Assembly (NCBI GenBank): GCA_029721515.1 | Contig: CM056559.1 | Coordinates: 23,529,565-23,593,564 of the forward strand | DNA: 64,000 nucleotides | Source of the DNA: Synanceia verrucosa | Lineage: Eukaryota; Chordata; Actinopteri; Perciformes; Synanceiidae | Direction: 5' to 3' | In this document: one piece after another, positions 47,327 through 61,195 of the stretch | How the letters are laid out: each line of letters begins with the position of its first letter | Numbering within the stretch: position 1 is the first letter of the stretch | Translations under genes and position numbers: made by a program | Notes under the pieces: model-generated | What the model was told of the DNA's origin: nothing | What the model saw: only the letters and a program-made list of their open reading frames with translations | Database searches by the model: none

Positions 47327-50300
47327 GATCGTTTGAATGTTCTGGTGAGACAACGTATTTATGTTTCCTATCTATATCTTTGTTAGTCATCGTCTTCCAA
47401 AAAATTAAGCGATCCTACCTTTAATCAGTTGTAGCCTCTACTTTATGTTACCATACACGAGTTTTTCTGCCATTCCCAAAAAAAAGTCAACTGTACCACT
47501 ACTTAACAATAACTAATAATATAACAATATGCTCTATCAGTAAAAACAAGACTCCATAAATCTGCATGCTCTTTCAAAAACAGCAAACATGCTCAGGTTT
47601 ATTTTAATCAGAGGCTTATTCTCCTCAAATGTAGCCTTTAATGATGTGATCTATTTTCCTTAGTTTCTATTCTATTCTAGTTTTTATCCCTTTTCCTCAT
47701 CATTAGGAAATATGACTCAGCCATTTCAGTCTGATATAACAGTTCACCACAGTATTTCAGAGTCATTTTCAGAACCGTCACAGTAAAATTACCATATTTC
47801 AAACAGTAATGTATTATATTACTGTGTTACTGCTCAAAGTAATATATTACTGTAACAGTTTCTTGTTTGTCTCCTGTTCGCATGTTTTTCTTTTTGTCCC
47901 GGTCAAATATTTCTACGTTTAAATACTGAATGAAGCCATTATTTTGGGACGAGACCACAAACTTTGAGAAGCACCGCCTTATACATAGAGGAATGATCCA
48001 AATGATATTCATCAGAAACAGGCAAATAATGCAGGATTTGAGTCTTTGCAGTCACCTTTCAGACTGGAGTAAACTGTCTTTTAAAGAGATGATTCATGGT
48101 GACAGGTCTGTAATGTTTGACTCTTAGTGCCAATAAAACCATACAAATAAATATAACATTCTCCACTCATTGTGTTTGTGTCAGTTCAGTGCCCGAATGA
48201 CAAATTTATATATATTATAATATTAATAAACAACAGTACATTAATGACTTATCACATCCATGACCCTGAGCTCCTCAAATGCAAAGACAGAAAGAGATCA
48301 GGTTCTGCTGATCTCCCCAAATCTAGTCCACATCCACTAGTGTAGGGTATACATTATAGTTCGCTACTGTAGCACTGCACTGCTGACACTGTATGAAATG
48401 TTAGAGAGAATGCAAATATTTCAAATAGATTTTTAGTTTGACAGTTAAAGTTACAGACAAAAATTAAAAATACAATAAAATAAATTGCTATGGTGCCAAA
48501 GAACACACCCCCTTTAAACAATTTCACCTCTGTGCACTTTGTGTTTTTTCTTATTTCATCATCGACACCTATTCATCATCATTCCTAATTACATACCTAC
48601 ACAACGCCAGCTCAGTTGTCACACAGTTATGAAATAATTATGAACAAGCCCCACGTGACCTCATCCTCAGTGAGCGTGAAGAGACGTGCTGTCACTGAGG
48701 GGTTCTTCACTGACACAAACCTCCTCGGGCCAAAGAATAACCCCATCAGTGTCCTCGTGTTCTGTCCTCACAGGACGCTTGTTTAACCTTTATTTAAACA
48801 GGCACGCTGATTAAAAACTCAGCAGCTGTGATGTCTATGACGTTCATTCTGTATTAGCCTAACTTTTCCGACACATGTGCTCTGAGGCCAAGACAAAGGC
48901 GTGAAGGCAGAGAGAGGAAAGCTATTTTTATATCGAAGCACTCTGTCTGCTGAGTGGTGATGGGATAAGGGATTGGGGTGGAGAGATATTGACTGACCCT
49001 TCCCAGACAGTCCTTCCATCTAGTCATCCAGGGCTGTTGCCACAGAGACGACCCTGCCGTCACTGAAGCTGGGAGCGGTCCTCAGATAACATCAGACCTT
49101 TTCTCTGTGTTATAGGACTCCTCAGGTAGTCCAAGTTTATGACATTATTAACAATATATCTGCGATTTTATCTGTTATAAAATAACATGGCAAGTTACTC
49201 AAATGCTGGAGGATTGATTGATTGTCACTGAGATTTAAAACAACCACCATCACTACCATAGTGCCTTGGAGCAAAGCATTAGGCACGTTGCCTTAACCAG
49301 CCGACATGCTGTAGGCGCTACATCTCATCTCCAAATGAATACTTTTTTTCCATTTCACTAAATTTTGTTTTCTTGTAGCACCAATAAATAAAGTATGACA
49401 AATGAATATTTAAACATAAGCATGCTTAAATAACAATAACACACTAAAATTGCATGTATCTATGAGGAATTTCTACACACGCTTGATATTTTATTTAATA
49501 AAATTATTTTGAAAAAGCATCTTTAAGCCATCAGCAATACTCCTTTTAAACTGGACAACAGTAATATATTATGATGATATTATAGATATTATTACATAAT
49601 ATTTATTATTATTATTTCATCCTTTGTTACTTAGTACATAAAGTAAATATTTATTCTACTATTACTAATTATTACTACTTAATCTATTATATATTTGCTG
49701 TTGTTTATTGTTTTTTCTATTACTGTAATTTGTCTATGCTGCTGTGGTGGTGAATTTGCCCCAATGGGGGATAAATAAAAAACTATTTTTTTTATTATTT
49801 GAATTATTATAAATAATATTAATCTTATTTGGTGTTTAAAGGGGAACTCAATTTTGTTGGAGGGCTCACAAGAGACTGATGAACAGAAGAATGGTCAAAA
49901 TCATTGCACCTGAGTATAATAATGATAATAGATAATCTGACTTTTCACTCCCAGCATGTGTCACGTTTCCTATGATAGTTTTCCCACCTCACAGCAGTAC
50001 TAGCAGTACTAGTTTCTCCACAGTCTTGTCCTTGCTACATCGCTCTGAGGAGTCACATTTTAGACCACAGAAAGGCCATATTGGAACCAAAATGACTACG
50101 GTGCCTCCACCTCTGACCCTGCGCTGCTCTTGCAGAGGACATTGCTGACGGTGTTTCAGTAAGTGATGTTACAGCAGTTCCTGGATCTCACACAATGTGA
50201 AACCTGAGGACCAGAAGTGGAGAGGCAGTGGAGGCAAAAGTGAGATTTTTATAAAGTATACCACAATGAAACAGCCCCCTCTTTTGATGTAAGAGAATAT

Positions 50301-52369
50301 GACAATTTCAGATGTGATTAATCACTGAGAACATTTTATTTTATAAAAAGGTAAACAATACAAAGAAAACCAGGGGAGAATGACAGGATAATGTCTTTAT
50401 CTTTGGTTTAATGACACAAAGCTGCCACAGAATGTCATGTGTGGAGTGTCTTTTGCTTGTGGAGTTATATCCTACCTTTGGGGTTTCCATATCAGTTTCT
50501 TCCACTTCTTTTGCTTGGCCTATCAGTGAGGGTAGAGAAGAGTGAATGAGAGGTTTTGGTAGATTATCTCGTCGACGTGATTGTCCTGAGGCTGACTAAA
50601 ATGCCCTGGTATTGATCTGTCTTCAGTTTCCAAAAGTCCCTCGACTAAAAAACAAACAGACAGAAACATCACAATTTACTGTACACTATATCTGATCTTC
50701 ACAGAAGGTAACAAACCTTTTATTCTGTGTTTCCTGTTGGTTCAGATTATCTAATCACTGGCAAAGCAAGAAAGAGAAGCACATTTTGCTTTCAAAAGGA
50801 CTAAAAAGAGCGCAGTGCTTGAGTTCAACTGACGAGCTCTGACATTTGCTTTCAGTCTTACTCCAAACCAGACAATTCAAAACAAAGACAGAGACATTTC
50901 ACACAAAATGACACGTACATGTTCATTTACGTGTGAACTCATACAGTAAAGCAAAGAGCTTTCCTTTCACTCCAGTCGCTGCTCCGTCAGTGACTCAACA
51001 CAGAGCACCCACATGTTCCATGAATCACTGCGATCAGAGGCCCTCCACCACTCCTCCATCCATTCAATCAATTCATTTTCACTGTGGCACCTGATAATAC
51101 TTTTCTTTCTTTTCTCGACACAGACGACAGATCTCATGCCCCTCAGTGAGGTAATCAAGTTTCACATTTTCCCACTGAGAGAAACTGATTAATCGAAATT
51201 TTTCCTTTCATTCACATTTTAACCAAATGTGCTGTGTTTCTGATTGGTATACGCAAAATTAATTCACAACGCCTTCACCATACAAATCTGAAAGTGGCTG
51301 TTTGAAGTGTTGGCCCTGGGCGCTTCCTTCTCTTGTAAACGGATGCAGAGTAACAGAAGACTTAAGAATAATCCATGGCCCCTTTGGAACAGCTAGAGGG
51401 GAAATCAATCACTACGGTGGAAGGCAATTCAGAGGAGACAGATTACAGATTACACCACTTGATTTATGAAACCTGAAAAACAGACCTTCCTTTAAAGTTG
51501 GAGATGGTTCAGAAAGGCAATCCGGCACAAAGAATTTGACTGTTAATATCTTTGGAATTTAGTGCTCTGAAGAGCTAAACCCCTGGATAGACCAGCAGTG
51601 TCTGCCATAGAACAACTGCATTATTAAATTTACATGACAGATAGATCCCCACCTACAACACAGTTTAGTTTCATCCCTGCGGATATGCGTCTGGATAGGA
51701 GTGCAGAAATAAAATGCATCAAAAGCTGGTCTGCTGGGGCGGAGATATGGACATTTAGCGTGATCAGCAGGATTGATTTACTGATGAACATATGTGAAAT
51801 ACAGCATGAGTCACCAGAGGCCCTGTGATTAGTCAGCAGTAAAAAAAAAAGTACAGGAGGGACAGGATGTTCTGTACATTATGGTGTCCTTATCTTTGCC
51901 CACATATTCTAAGTTTCCAACTTGACTACTTTAAGTGGTAAAAAGTATTGAATGAACTCCACCTTAACTATCTCACAGACCCACACCACCCCCCTGCAAC
52001 CAGTCCTCCTACTGTAATGACAAATGGATTGGTATCACTGTGGACGGTTATGGACAAACTTGTGTCTAACATGGCAAAGACAGGTCTAAATTTAGTTTAG
52101 CTCATACCATTAAATGGCATATGATATGTGCATGGCATATCTCCTGTAGCTCTGCAGCGAGCCACCTAGTATGAAAAAGACGACCTTTCACAAAAGCAGC
52201 CGGTGGGTGAGGCAGTGACTGACAGGGACACTTAATGAATCACCAACAGTGAGAGACATCAAAAGCTGGCCTAAAATACCGTCTTTGTGGAGGTTTTATA
52301 GATTTATACTCGACTGGAGTCTGTAGATATGTTCTGTTTTGATGTTAGTTTTCTCCATAATGCTGTATG

Positions 52370-53017
52370 TTAACTCTTTGAGTGCCATTCGCCATCAATT
52401 AAAATACAACACTTGAGAGCCATTGACAAGTTTCACCATCAAAGTGTTTTTTTTTGCAGCGGGTCGCTGATCGCGGTCTCCCGCAGCCCGTGAGTAATTT
52501 TGGGGCTTCTGTGATTTGTAGTCGGGACGTAAAGGGTTAATATGCACCGCAGAGATCAAAGCAGGAAGTGGAGAGGATCGAGATTAGAGAACAAAACAGA
52601 ATCTGGATAAAAAGTGGTGATTTTGGTGAAAGTGTCCTTTACTTTATCTCTGATAAAACAAAAATGGAACAAGGTAAAAAAAATTTAAAGTGCCAGAGTT
52701 TTTGTCCATTTTGAGTCATATTTCAGACCCACAGAATATTTTGTACTATGACTCTGAAAACACTGAATAGCTCAAATGAAAGAAGATACTCTCTATTTCA
52801 TCATGAAAAAAATGTTTTTTTTTGTTTTTACCTTGTTCCATTCTTGTTTTATCAGAGGTAGAGTACAGGACACTTTCACCAAAATCACCACTTTTTGTCC
52901 AGAATCTGTTTGTTTTGCTCTCTAATCTCGATCGTCTCGTATACAGGTATATTTGTGGCATTCAAGTGTTGGATTTTAAATGACATACAAACACGTCAGT
53001 GGCACTCAAAGAGTTAA
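52370..53017. mobile_element. piggyBac-type MITE, copy D (foldback composite)
   Basis: TTAA flanks both ends (52370-52373 and 53014-53017). The first half (to about 52686) reads in the same orientation as copies A, C and E up to GGAACAAGGTAAAAA. It then switches to an almost complete copy in the opposite orientation, ending GGCACTCAAAGAGTTAA. Both outer ends are therefore the element's left end. A transcript would fold into a long hairpin. Confidence 0.85.
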
Positions 53018-54187
53018 TGTGCGATATTGCTGTTATTTACCTATTATTTATTCATTTTTTACACTAATCGGCCCTCTGTGTTCACTTATGTCGTATATAA
53101 GATGCCTTAGCTTTTCCACCTTCTTGTTTTTCTCCTATTATCCTTATTTTTTTAATATATAGTCTTTTCTTGTAATGCTGCACTATTCATTTTGCTGCTG
53201 TAATGGTGATTATCTTATGTCAGCAGTGCTGTCAGAGGAGGTGTCTCTCGCTGTCTGACATGGTGTGGGGCTCCTGCATGTCCGACCTCACTGGTGTTTC
53301 ACATCAAAGCTGAGCGCAGCGCAGCAGAGCACACCAGGTACTAATGGTGGAGAGACTGGTCACAGTATTCTTACATAAGACACATTTGTGTCATTTTTAG
53401 ATTGGGTATTATGGTGGTAGCAGGGTGCCGTTAACTACGCAGGACACTGTGGATTTCAAATTGCAGTTTTTGAAGAGGAGATCACAGAAAAGAAACAAAA
53501 TTTTATAGCATTTTGCAGATCGCTATTTTTTTTTTAGCTCTGAGAAATCAAAGTGTGGCACTTCCTGAGTAAGTGAGTTGGATTTTCTATAACGTAGGGA
53601 AATATTTTATCAATGGCCAAAGAGCCATGTATACCAAAATACAGTGAATAACCTGTACAACCACAAGTATTTTGGATTTAAATTTTAAAAGGGACAGATG
53701 TTTATAGTAAAGAAATATTTTTCTCTGTTAAAAGTTTTTCCTCAGTAGGTGTGAGGGTCGTTTGTAAAGGACAGAGGGTGTTGTATCCATAATATAATTT
53801 GTGATATTCAAATAAAATTGAATAGACATTTAAAGACACGGGAATGTGACACAGACTCTGAAGCTAGCCTATAACTTTTTCCCCATTACAACAAATTAGA
53901 TAAATTTTTTTTCATTGCTTAAGCACTTCTTTGGCTCCTTCATGACAGTCATAATCATGATTCATGTATGATTCATGAGATAGTTATGTGAGGCTAACAC
54001 ATTTAATACCTGCCAGGAATATTAATCACGGTGCAGTAACCTAAGGCAGCGCTAGCTAGGACTGCCCTGTATCCCCATCGACAGGCACAGTAAATCTAAC
54101 CAAATTGCCCCTAATGGACCTGAGGAGCAGAGATCACAGCAGAGATTTAAGAGGCCTTGAAGCCGGCAGGAAAATCCCTTCCACTCA

Positions 54188-54190
<3 letters not shown>

Positions 54191-54230
<40 letters not shown>
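54191..54230. repeat. (GT)n(GA)n microsatellite
   Basis: A GT run followed by a short GA run. Confidence 0.9.
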
Positions 54231-54231
<1 letters not shown>

Positions 54232-57105
54232 CTACAGTGTAGAAACATTGACGTAAGGTGATTTATTCCACCGTGTCCTGCAATCATCAGGTTAATGTAA
54301 ATGCATATGTTTGACACATTTCTCCAATTTGAATTAAAAGCTGACACAAAAATATATTTTAACACAAATATATATGGAATAATTACTGCAGTCATAGAGT
54401 CATAGCTTCGTGAACTGATTGGCAGCTCTCTATGAAGCATTAAATGTAAAAAGCATTCACCTTTACATGATTCTTAGGTTGTAAGTGGCTTGTTTTGTTT
54501 CTAAAGCAAGTCAGAGTAATGTAATTGACATTTAAAAGTCGTCAGTGAACACAGAGAAAGTGGGTGCACTTTCGCAGCAAAGGTCAAACAGAAAAGGGTA
54601 CAGCTGCAGAACACTGGCGGGGTCGTCAAGGCTGTGTGATTCAGAAGAAACCGTTTAATTCAGCGGATAATCACAGGATGATTGTCTGACAGTCACTTGT
54701 GGATTATAGGGTACATAATGACTTCTAGAAGGGTAGTGCATGTGTGAAAAGAACCAGGGTGGGTTTTCTTTTTACAGTGTAAATCAGATATTATTAGATA
54801 TAGAAACACTTCAGTGTTTAATACTCACCTGTACTTAAATCTTTGAATTTATATCCTATGTTTTATATAAAAATGTAAGTCTTTAAAAATACTATCAATG
54901 CTACATATTTTTCTTTCAAATATAAAAGGTCATTCATGACATACATTAAGTTTCATGTGAACCCTACGCACCTTATCCGTCATGCAAACTCACCACTGTG
55001 CAGAACGAGACAGTGGCAGAGCTAAAGGAAGGTATCAGAAATCAGACCTGACCTTATGTTTGTGCATGGTGAACAAGCAGACACCATCCTGGCCTCTCTC
55101 CTGGCTCTCATGGCCTTTCTTCAATCTCTGTCCCGCTGATTCCTTGTCAGATTGTCACTTGTCCTGCATGCTTTGTCATCATCGCCAAGCCTAATAAAAT
55201 CCCCCTGGTCCTCCTTTCTTCTGGGGCACATCCAAAATCAGGATAAACAGTGTCACGGGCTGAGAAACAGAGTTACAAAAAGAGGTGATACAGGCTAATA
55301 TACCTGTTCAGGAGCCGCAGGATGTCCAGACTGACTGGATGCTGCTATCCTGACACCTCTACATCTAAACCAGCGCTCTCCTCCTTATCTACGATTCCTC
55401 AGAGATATCACCAAACCTCCTCACTCTGTAAATCAAAAACACACTGACTTTCAGTTTTCTGTCCAGCTGGTTCACAGCCTCGCTTCCAACCGCATCACCT
55501 CACATCTGCTTCGCTGAGCCATGGATGAGCAGTTGTACGAGGGAGGATGGGTCAGGGATGTGAGCGCTCTGATTGGCTGTCGGGCTATGGTGTGTGTGTG
55601 GGAAGGTCCCTTTGGTAGGCTCTGTGCGAACGGCTATGCTCGATAAGGGTGGTCCTTCACCTCCTTTCCTCCTCTCCCTGCTTCATCGGCCTCGCTCTCT
55701 CCTCCTCCTCTTCCTCTGTCTGCTCTACAAGCTGCAGGCATGCAGTCATGGTTTGTGATGCAGTGCGTGCAGGCACACAAATGCACACATGAATATGGAG
55801 AAGGGATAGCAATTACGTCATGAATCCATAGCATCTTGCAGACTTAACAATCCTGGCAAAGCCCATGAGCAAAATTCAGTCCGAAAACCACAATGTCAGC
55901 TGTTGGATGTATTGATATGATGGACAAGTGTTCAACTACAGGCACCATTAAGGAGGGTTGCCCAGAGGAATCACTAACAAATCTAGAATAAGATTAGACA
56001 CAAAAGAACAATACCCTACATAAGCATACCCTACATAATTGTTTTTGAATATTTTTTTCTCTTTTTTCTGACTATTTTTATCGTGTTTTTCTAACTAATG
56101 TTTCCCTGTTTTTCTGAGGATTTTTTTTTGTTTTTCAAGGTACTTTTTTTCCTGAATTATCAACATACTTTGAAGTCACCCGAGAATGTCCAACCTGCAA
56201 GTGACTCCCATGGTTCCATGGAGCCTACAGCCCCTCAGTGATGCCCCATCTTCAATTTTCTATCGTACCGGGTCAATAAAGTTAAGTGTGTAATTAGTTA
56301 CACACAGGTTATGAAACTCTTGTTATGTTTAATACTTTATCCTTCTATTTTAAGCCTATTGCTCAATGTACACAAGAAAAAAAAACAGAAAAACCAACCA
56401 TAAAAATAAAATTACTCTGAAAAACAGAAAAAAAATTATTCTGAAAAACAAACCAAAACATAAATGACATTTTTTTTCCCCATGTAATACCCATAAGGTT
56501 AGGGAATCAAATGAAGATGAAACAACTTCAATGTAAATGATGTAAACTGAAAAACAACAATACTAATAGTGTAATTTTTTCGAAATAAAACTCCAAATCT
56601 CGAACTGCTAATTTTTTTTGAGAGCTAAAATTCGGGTTAGCTTCTTCCAAACTTTCAGACTTCACTCAAAAGAAACACTCAGAAAAAGTTACAACCAGAC
56701 GTGTGACAGTTGCCGAACTGAAAAGGAGGATGAAACAAATCTCATTGGGAAAAGTTTTTATGGAAAACTCCTGCAGATGAAAGTGAGGAAAGCGTGCAGA
56801 AAAGGGCAAAAATCACAGAATTCAAGAAAAAAAGATTCAGTCGTCTGATCTGTGAGGTAAATGCTGTGCATTATACTTAAAAATACCAGTTTATTTCAAT
56901 ACATCCTATTGTAATGTGTTTTACACAATATTCGTTACATTTTTCTGATTTAAAAACATAACAACAAAAAATAGAAATTGGTGTTTTTTGGGGGCCCGGA
57001 ACAGATTAATGGCATTTCACTTCATTTCAGTGGGGAAAATTGATTTGACATATGAGTAAATTTGAGCTAGGAGCTGTGTCACAGAATAAATTAAACTTGT
57101 AAGTC

Positions 57106-57467
57106 CATCCATCCATCCATTATCTACCGCTTATCCTCATAGGGTCGCGGGGGGGCTGGAGCCTATCCCAGCTGTCTTAGGGCGGAAGGCAGGGTACACC
57201 CTGGACAAGTCACCACCTCATCGCAGGACACATAGAGACAGACAACCACTCACACTCACATTCACGGCCAAATTAAATTAGCCAATTAACCTAATCCCCA
57301 TGCATGTTTTTGGATGGTGGGAGGAAGCCGGAGTACCCAGAGAGAACCCACGCAGACACGGGGAGAACATGCAAACTCCACACAGAAAGGCCCCGGGCCC
57401 AGGATTCGAACCTAGTACCCTCTTGCTGTGAGGCGACAGTGCTAACCACTACACCACCGTGCCGCCC
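57106..57467 (-). mobile_element. teleost tRNA-headed SINE, near full length
   Basis: On minus it begins GGGCGGCACGGTGGTGTAGT with an A-box-like TGGTGTAGTGG and a B box GGTTCGAATCC, as expected for a tRNA-derived RNA polymerase III promoter. The long body ends in (ATGG)n at 57106-57120. Perfect 12-bp direct repeats AACTTGTAAGTC lie at 57094-57105 and 57468-57479, showing LINE-type retroposition. Confidence 0.92.
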
Positions 57468-58604
57468 AACTTGTAAGTCAAGTTCTTTATTTGAATTCAG
57501 CCTGGAATAGATAATAATTGAGTACATTATGTACTCTGGGCCTAGCTTGGGTGAATTATCCTCAAGTGTAATGATTTATCCTTCCCTTTTTGAAAGTCAT
57601 CCGGAACAAGGAACTCATCTATTTGTGAGTATCAGTTTCTCAATATGTTGGATCCTTGCTTTTCTGAGGCTCCTGCACAGAGTAAAGAGTGAGATCAGAT
57701 TATGCTGACCTCCATCACTGGAAGCTAATGCCTCAAACCACAGACGATGATCGATAATCCAACAATTGAGACGGCGGAAGAGCAACGCGGACATCAGAAC
57801 GAAGGCAGAAAGTACAATGGAAGGATTGTTTCGGAGAAGGACAGCATCAACTACTGCCACATTATTGAACAGCCACAGAATTTACAGATACAATCAGAGC
57901 TTGTATCTGTGATGCAGACTAACTCCAACTCTTTTTTTTAACATGCAAACTACAGAGTTTTCCAAGTGCACCTCCATCCTGCCCACTTTATCCAGCCAGA
58001 GGGCTTTCTGCATGCATTATTTACAGTCAGCTTTATAACAGACTAAGTATCGATCTTGAGCAGTTTGTGAGTCATGACCACTTAGGAAATACCTGCAGTC
58101 AGGTTACAGCGGATTAAGAAATGAACAACAGCTGGCTTGCAGATTCAGTATATTCCCGTATTATGAAAATCATCACATGACATACATGTTTGCCCATTAT
58201 GTGAAGCACCTTGAGATTTAGCTGTATTTTAAAATGCGTTATATACATTAAATTCATTGCAACATTCAGTGCAACTGCATGAAGCTGACTCCAGTTTCCA
58301 AGTCATGTATTCATGCTGATAATGTAAGCTGAGTCCTCTCACTCAAAAAAGAGCAGTTTGCAACACATGGGATTTTGTTGATTAAGTTAACTGACAGATC
58401 AGGATGTGAAACTGAGTTTGACCACAAAGAATCACACAGAAGCATCACTTACAATTTGTTGTTTACCAGAGATGTACTCATTCAGCATGAAAAACAAACA
58501 CCAATCATCTTAGAGGTGAAAAAATTCTCTCCACAGACATTTTCAGTTCTATTTGCTCAGTTGTCATCAGTGTGAATGAGTGCAGATCTGGACTTCTTCT
58601 GTTC

Positions 58605-59046
58605 TTAATTCTTTGAGTGCCATTGACGTATATATACTTCTAAAGTAGCAGCAGGGACAAGAGGGCGCTCTCACACAGCCTCTAATTTTGGGGCTTCTGG
58701 GAGATGTAGTCACAGCATAAAGAGACAGTATACACCACAGAGATCAAAGCAGGAAGTGGAGACGATTGAGATTAAAGAGCAAAATGGACCGATTCTGGAT
58801 AAGAAGTGGTGATTTTGGTGAAAGTGTCCTCTACTCTACCTCTGATAAAACAAGAATGGAACAAGATAAAAATAAAAATTTTTTCATGATGAAATAGAGA
58901 GTCTCTTCTTTCGTTTGAGCTATTCAGTGTTTTCGGAGACACAGTACAAAATATTCTGTGGGTCTAGAAATATGACTCAAAATGGGCAAAAACACTGGAA
59001 CAAGGCACTTTGGCTTTTATAAGAGGGCTGGCACTCAATGAGTTAA
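58605..59046. mobile_element. piggyBac-type MITE, copy E
   Basis: TTAA lies at 58605-58608 and 59043-59046. The ends are TTCTTTGAGTGCCATTGACG and GGCTGGCACTCAATGAGTTAA. It has the full shared interior and no coding capacity. Confidence 0.88.
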
Positions 59047-59522
59047 AATCTACTTGTTGACTGACACTGTTGGACAAGATATGTTTTCTATGTTACTGTG
59101 ACCATGTTGCTTCACACACATTATTCTGCATAGTGATGGTCAGACTTCAAGTCATCAAGAGCAAAACACATCTTTGAAAGAACAGGGAAGTGATTACAGC
59201 ACTCAATACTTAGAATTAAAAAGAACAGCACTTTCTGTCGCAGTCAACATTAGGAAACAGACTCAGTGTTTGGATGAAAGCTTGTTTTTTTCCAAAACAG
59301 CCCATCAGCAAAGAGAACTTCAACAGTTTAAACAGACTTTCCACTCTCTGTTTCCATTACAATGTTTGAATACTGGCTTTACAGACACACAGACGACACA
59401 AATAGCACTCAACAAACCCTCCTTTGGTTGTGTGTTAGAGGACAGAGACTCCTAGTGGCTTAAAACTGGTTCCCCTCAGTTAGTCACCCATCTCCACATG
59501 ACTGACCACTCAAACCAGACCA

Positions 59523-59528
<6 letters not shown>

Positions 59529-59577
<49 letters not shown>
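59529..59577. repeat. (CA)n microsatellite
   Basis: A CA run of about 49 bp. Confidence 0.95.
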
Positions 59578-60330
59578 ATAAAGCAAGGCATTTCATTATT
59601 ATGGCCTCATAGCATGCTGTATATATCGCTTCTAAAAGCTACAATGTCTTCCACAATGCACAACAAACAATCAGTGCTGGTTTACCAGTTACTATGATTT
59701 GGAGGAAATATCGCTCACGTACACATGAAGCAAAATGATGCAAACCCACTACCTGTAGATGTCATATATCAGAAAAAAAAAAGAAAAATTAAACCTTTAA
59801 GACAAATACGTAAGGAAGCATTTAAAACTCTGACACAATTAAGATTAGATCATCAGGAGGATGAAATGTGAGAGTAAAAATCAACACATATTTAAGTTCT
59901 CCTCCACCAAGTTCAACATGGAGGAGCAGCTATTCATCACATCCCCTATGTCAACATTTTTCCTGTGATCACTACCTATCTCTCACCTTTTCAGCTTGTG
60001 CCTTGAACCCCTTGTCTCCAGGACTGGCACGGTGTCTCTGGTGACAGAAAAGCCTTCACACCCTGAAGAATAAAGTGTCTGTGTCCACAGTGCTGACCTG
60101 CCACGGGCTGCCTAGCTAAAAGACTAAAACGCTCCACAATGGTGTCCAGCTCACAAAGCCCTGTTTGTGTCTGATGTTGTTTGTCCAATAAAAGCAAACA
60201 ATGGCATTCCATGGCTTGCAACTGTATTCACTGCAGGCCTCTGCAAACGCAAAGCGCATTCAGACACCTTGGTCTGCAGACAAAGCCATGAATCTGTGGG
60301 CGGGCCGGGGCAAGTGGGGTGACAGCGACG

Positions 60331-60414
60331 CTGGTCCCACCCTGCAATACGAGGCATGCTGGTCCCACACTGCAATACGAGGCATGCTGGTCCCACACTG
60401 CAATACGAGGCATG
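60331..60414. repeat. 28-bp minisatellite, three units
   Basis: Three tandem units beginning CTGGTCCCAC and ending ACGAGGCATG; the first unit differs from the others by a single base (CCCTGC for CACTGC). Confidence 0.92.
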
Positions 60415-61195
60415 CTCCCACTCCTGCAGGTAAAGAAAGAGTCAGAAAAAAACAGACTCACCTGATTTTGTCCGGTGCACTGTCAGACCTGCAGAGGAAA
60501 GACGATGAGAGAGAATTCAGTCCCCTGCCGCTGATCCCAGTTCACTTTTAATTCAGTGTATTCTTAGACAGTATTGACTTGTATTCTTTGTCTTTTAATA
60601 TTGTGTTTATTTTATTCCACTCATGCTTTTACTTTTAAGTGTATGTATGATTATATTGTACCCCTGTACTGTTTATAACACAATGTACTGTTATGTGGTT
60701 TTAACCATGTTTTATTCATCATATTTTTTATTTGTCAGCATTACTGAACCATCATAGTGCATGTTTGTGTATTCATAAATACTGATATCTAAATGTATCT
60801 ATGAATAATCTGTACATGCACTGTCTCACTATATAGAATAAAATAGAATACAACTTTATTCTCATTGACGATAAACAATGAAAGGCAGTTTAGCAGCATG
60901 ACACAAACATGAAATAGACAGTACATACGGTGTATAAATATAGAATAGAATAAAATAGTATTAAAAAATTAAATAAGTTTAACATTTGGTGATATATTTT
61001 CTATTCTTGAGCTCCAGCTCTCAAATTATAGAAAACTACGTGTTTTTCCCACTGCTATGACACACAGCTTTATATAATATTATCACAATAACATGACTGT
61101 GTGGCCCCATACAAGCATTGAATGAGTGCTTTCAAAACATTGAATGATGAATGTGAGACCTCAAACTCTCAGTTCTTTCAATCAGGGCTTACACT

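Noticed and set aside
46898..47390. Two overlapping minus-strand frames of about 125 codons
   Set aside because: Both are in the same DNA in different frames; one is extended by the CA repeat. No homology recognised.
60228..60551. Frames with repeated MPRIA/GWDQ-like or ACLVLQ-like peptide
   Set aside because: The apparent peptide repeat comes from the 28-bp minisatellite read in several frames; 28 is not a multiple of three, so no constant coding unit exists.
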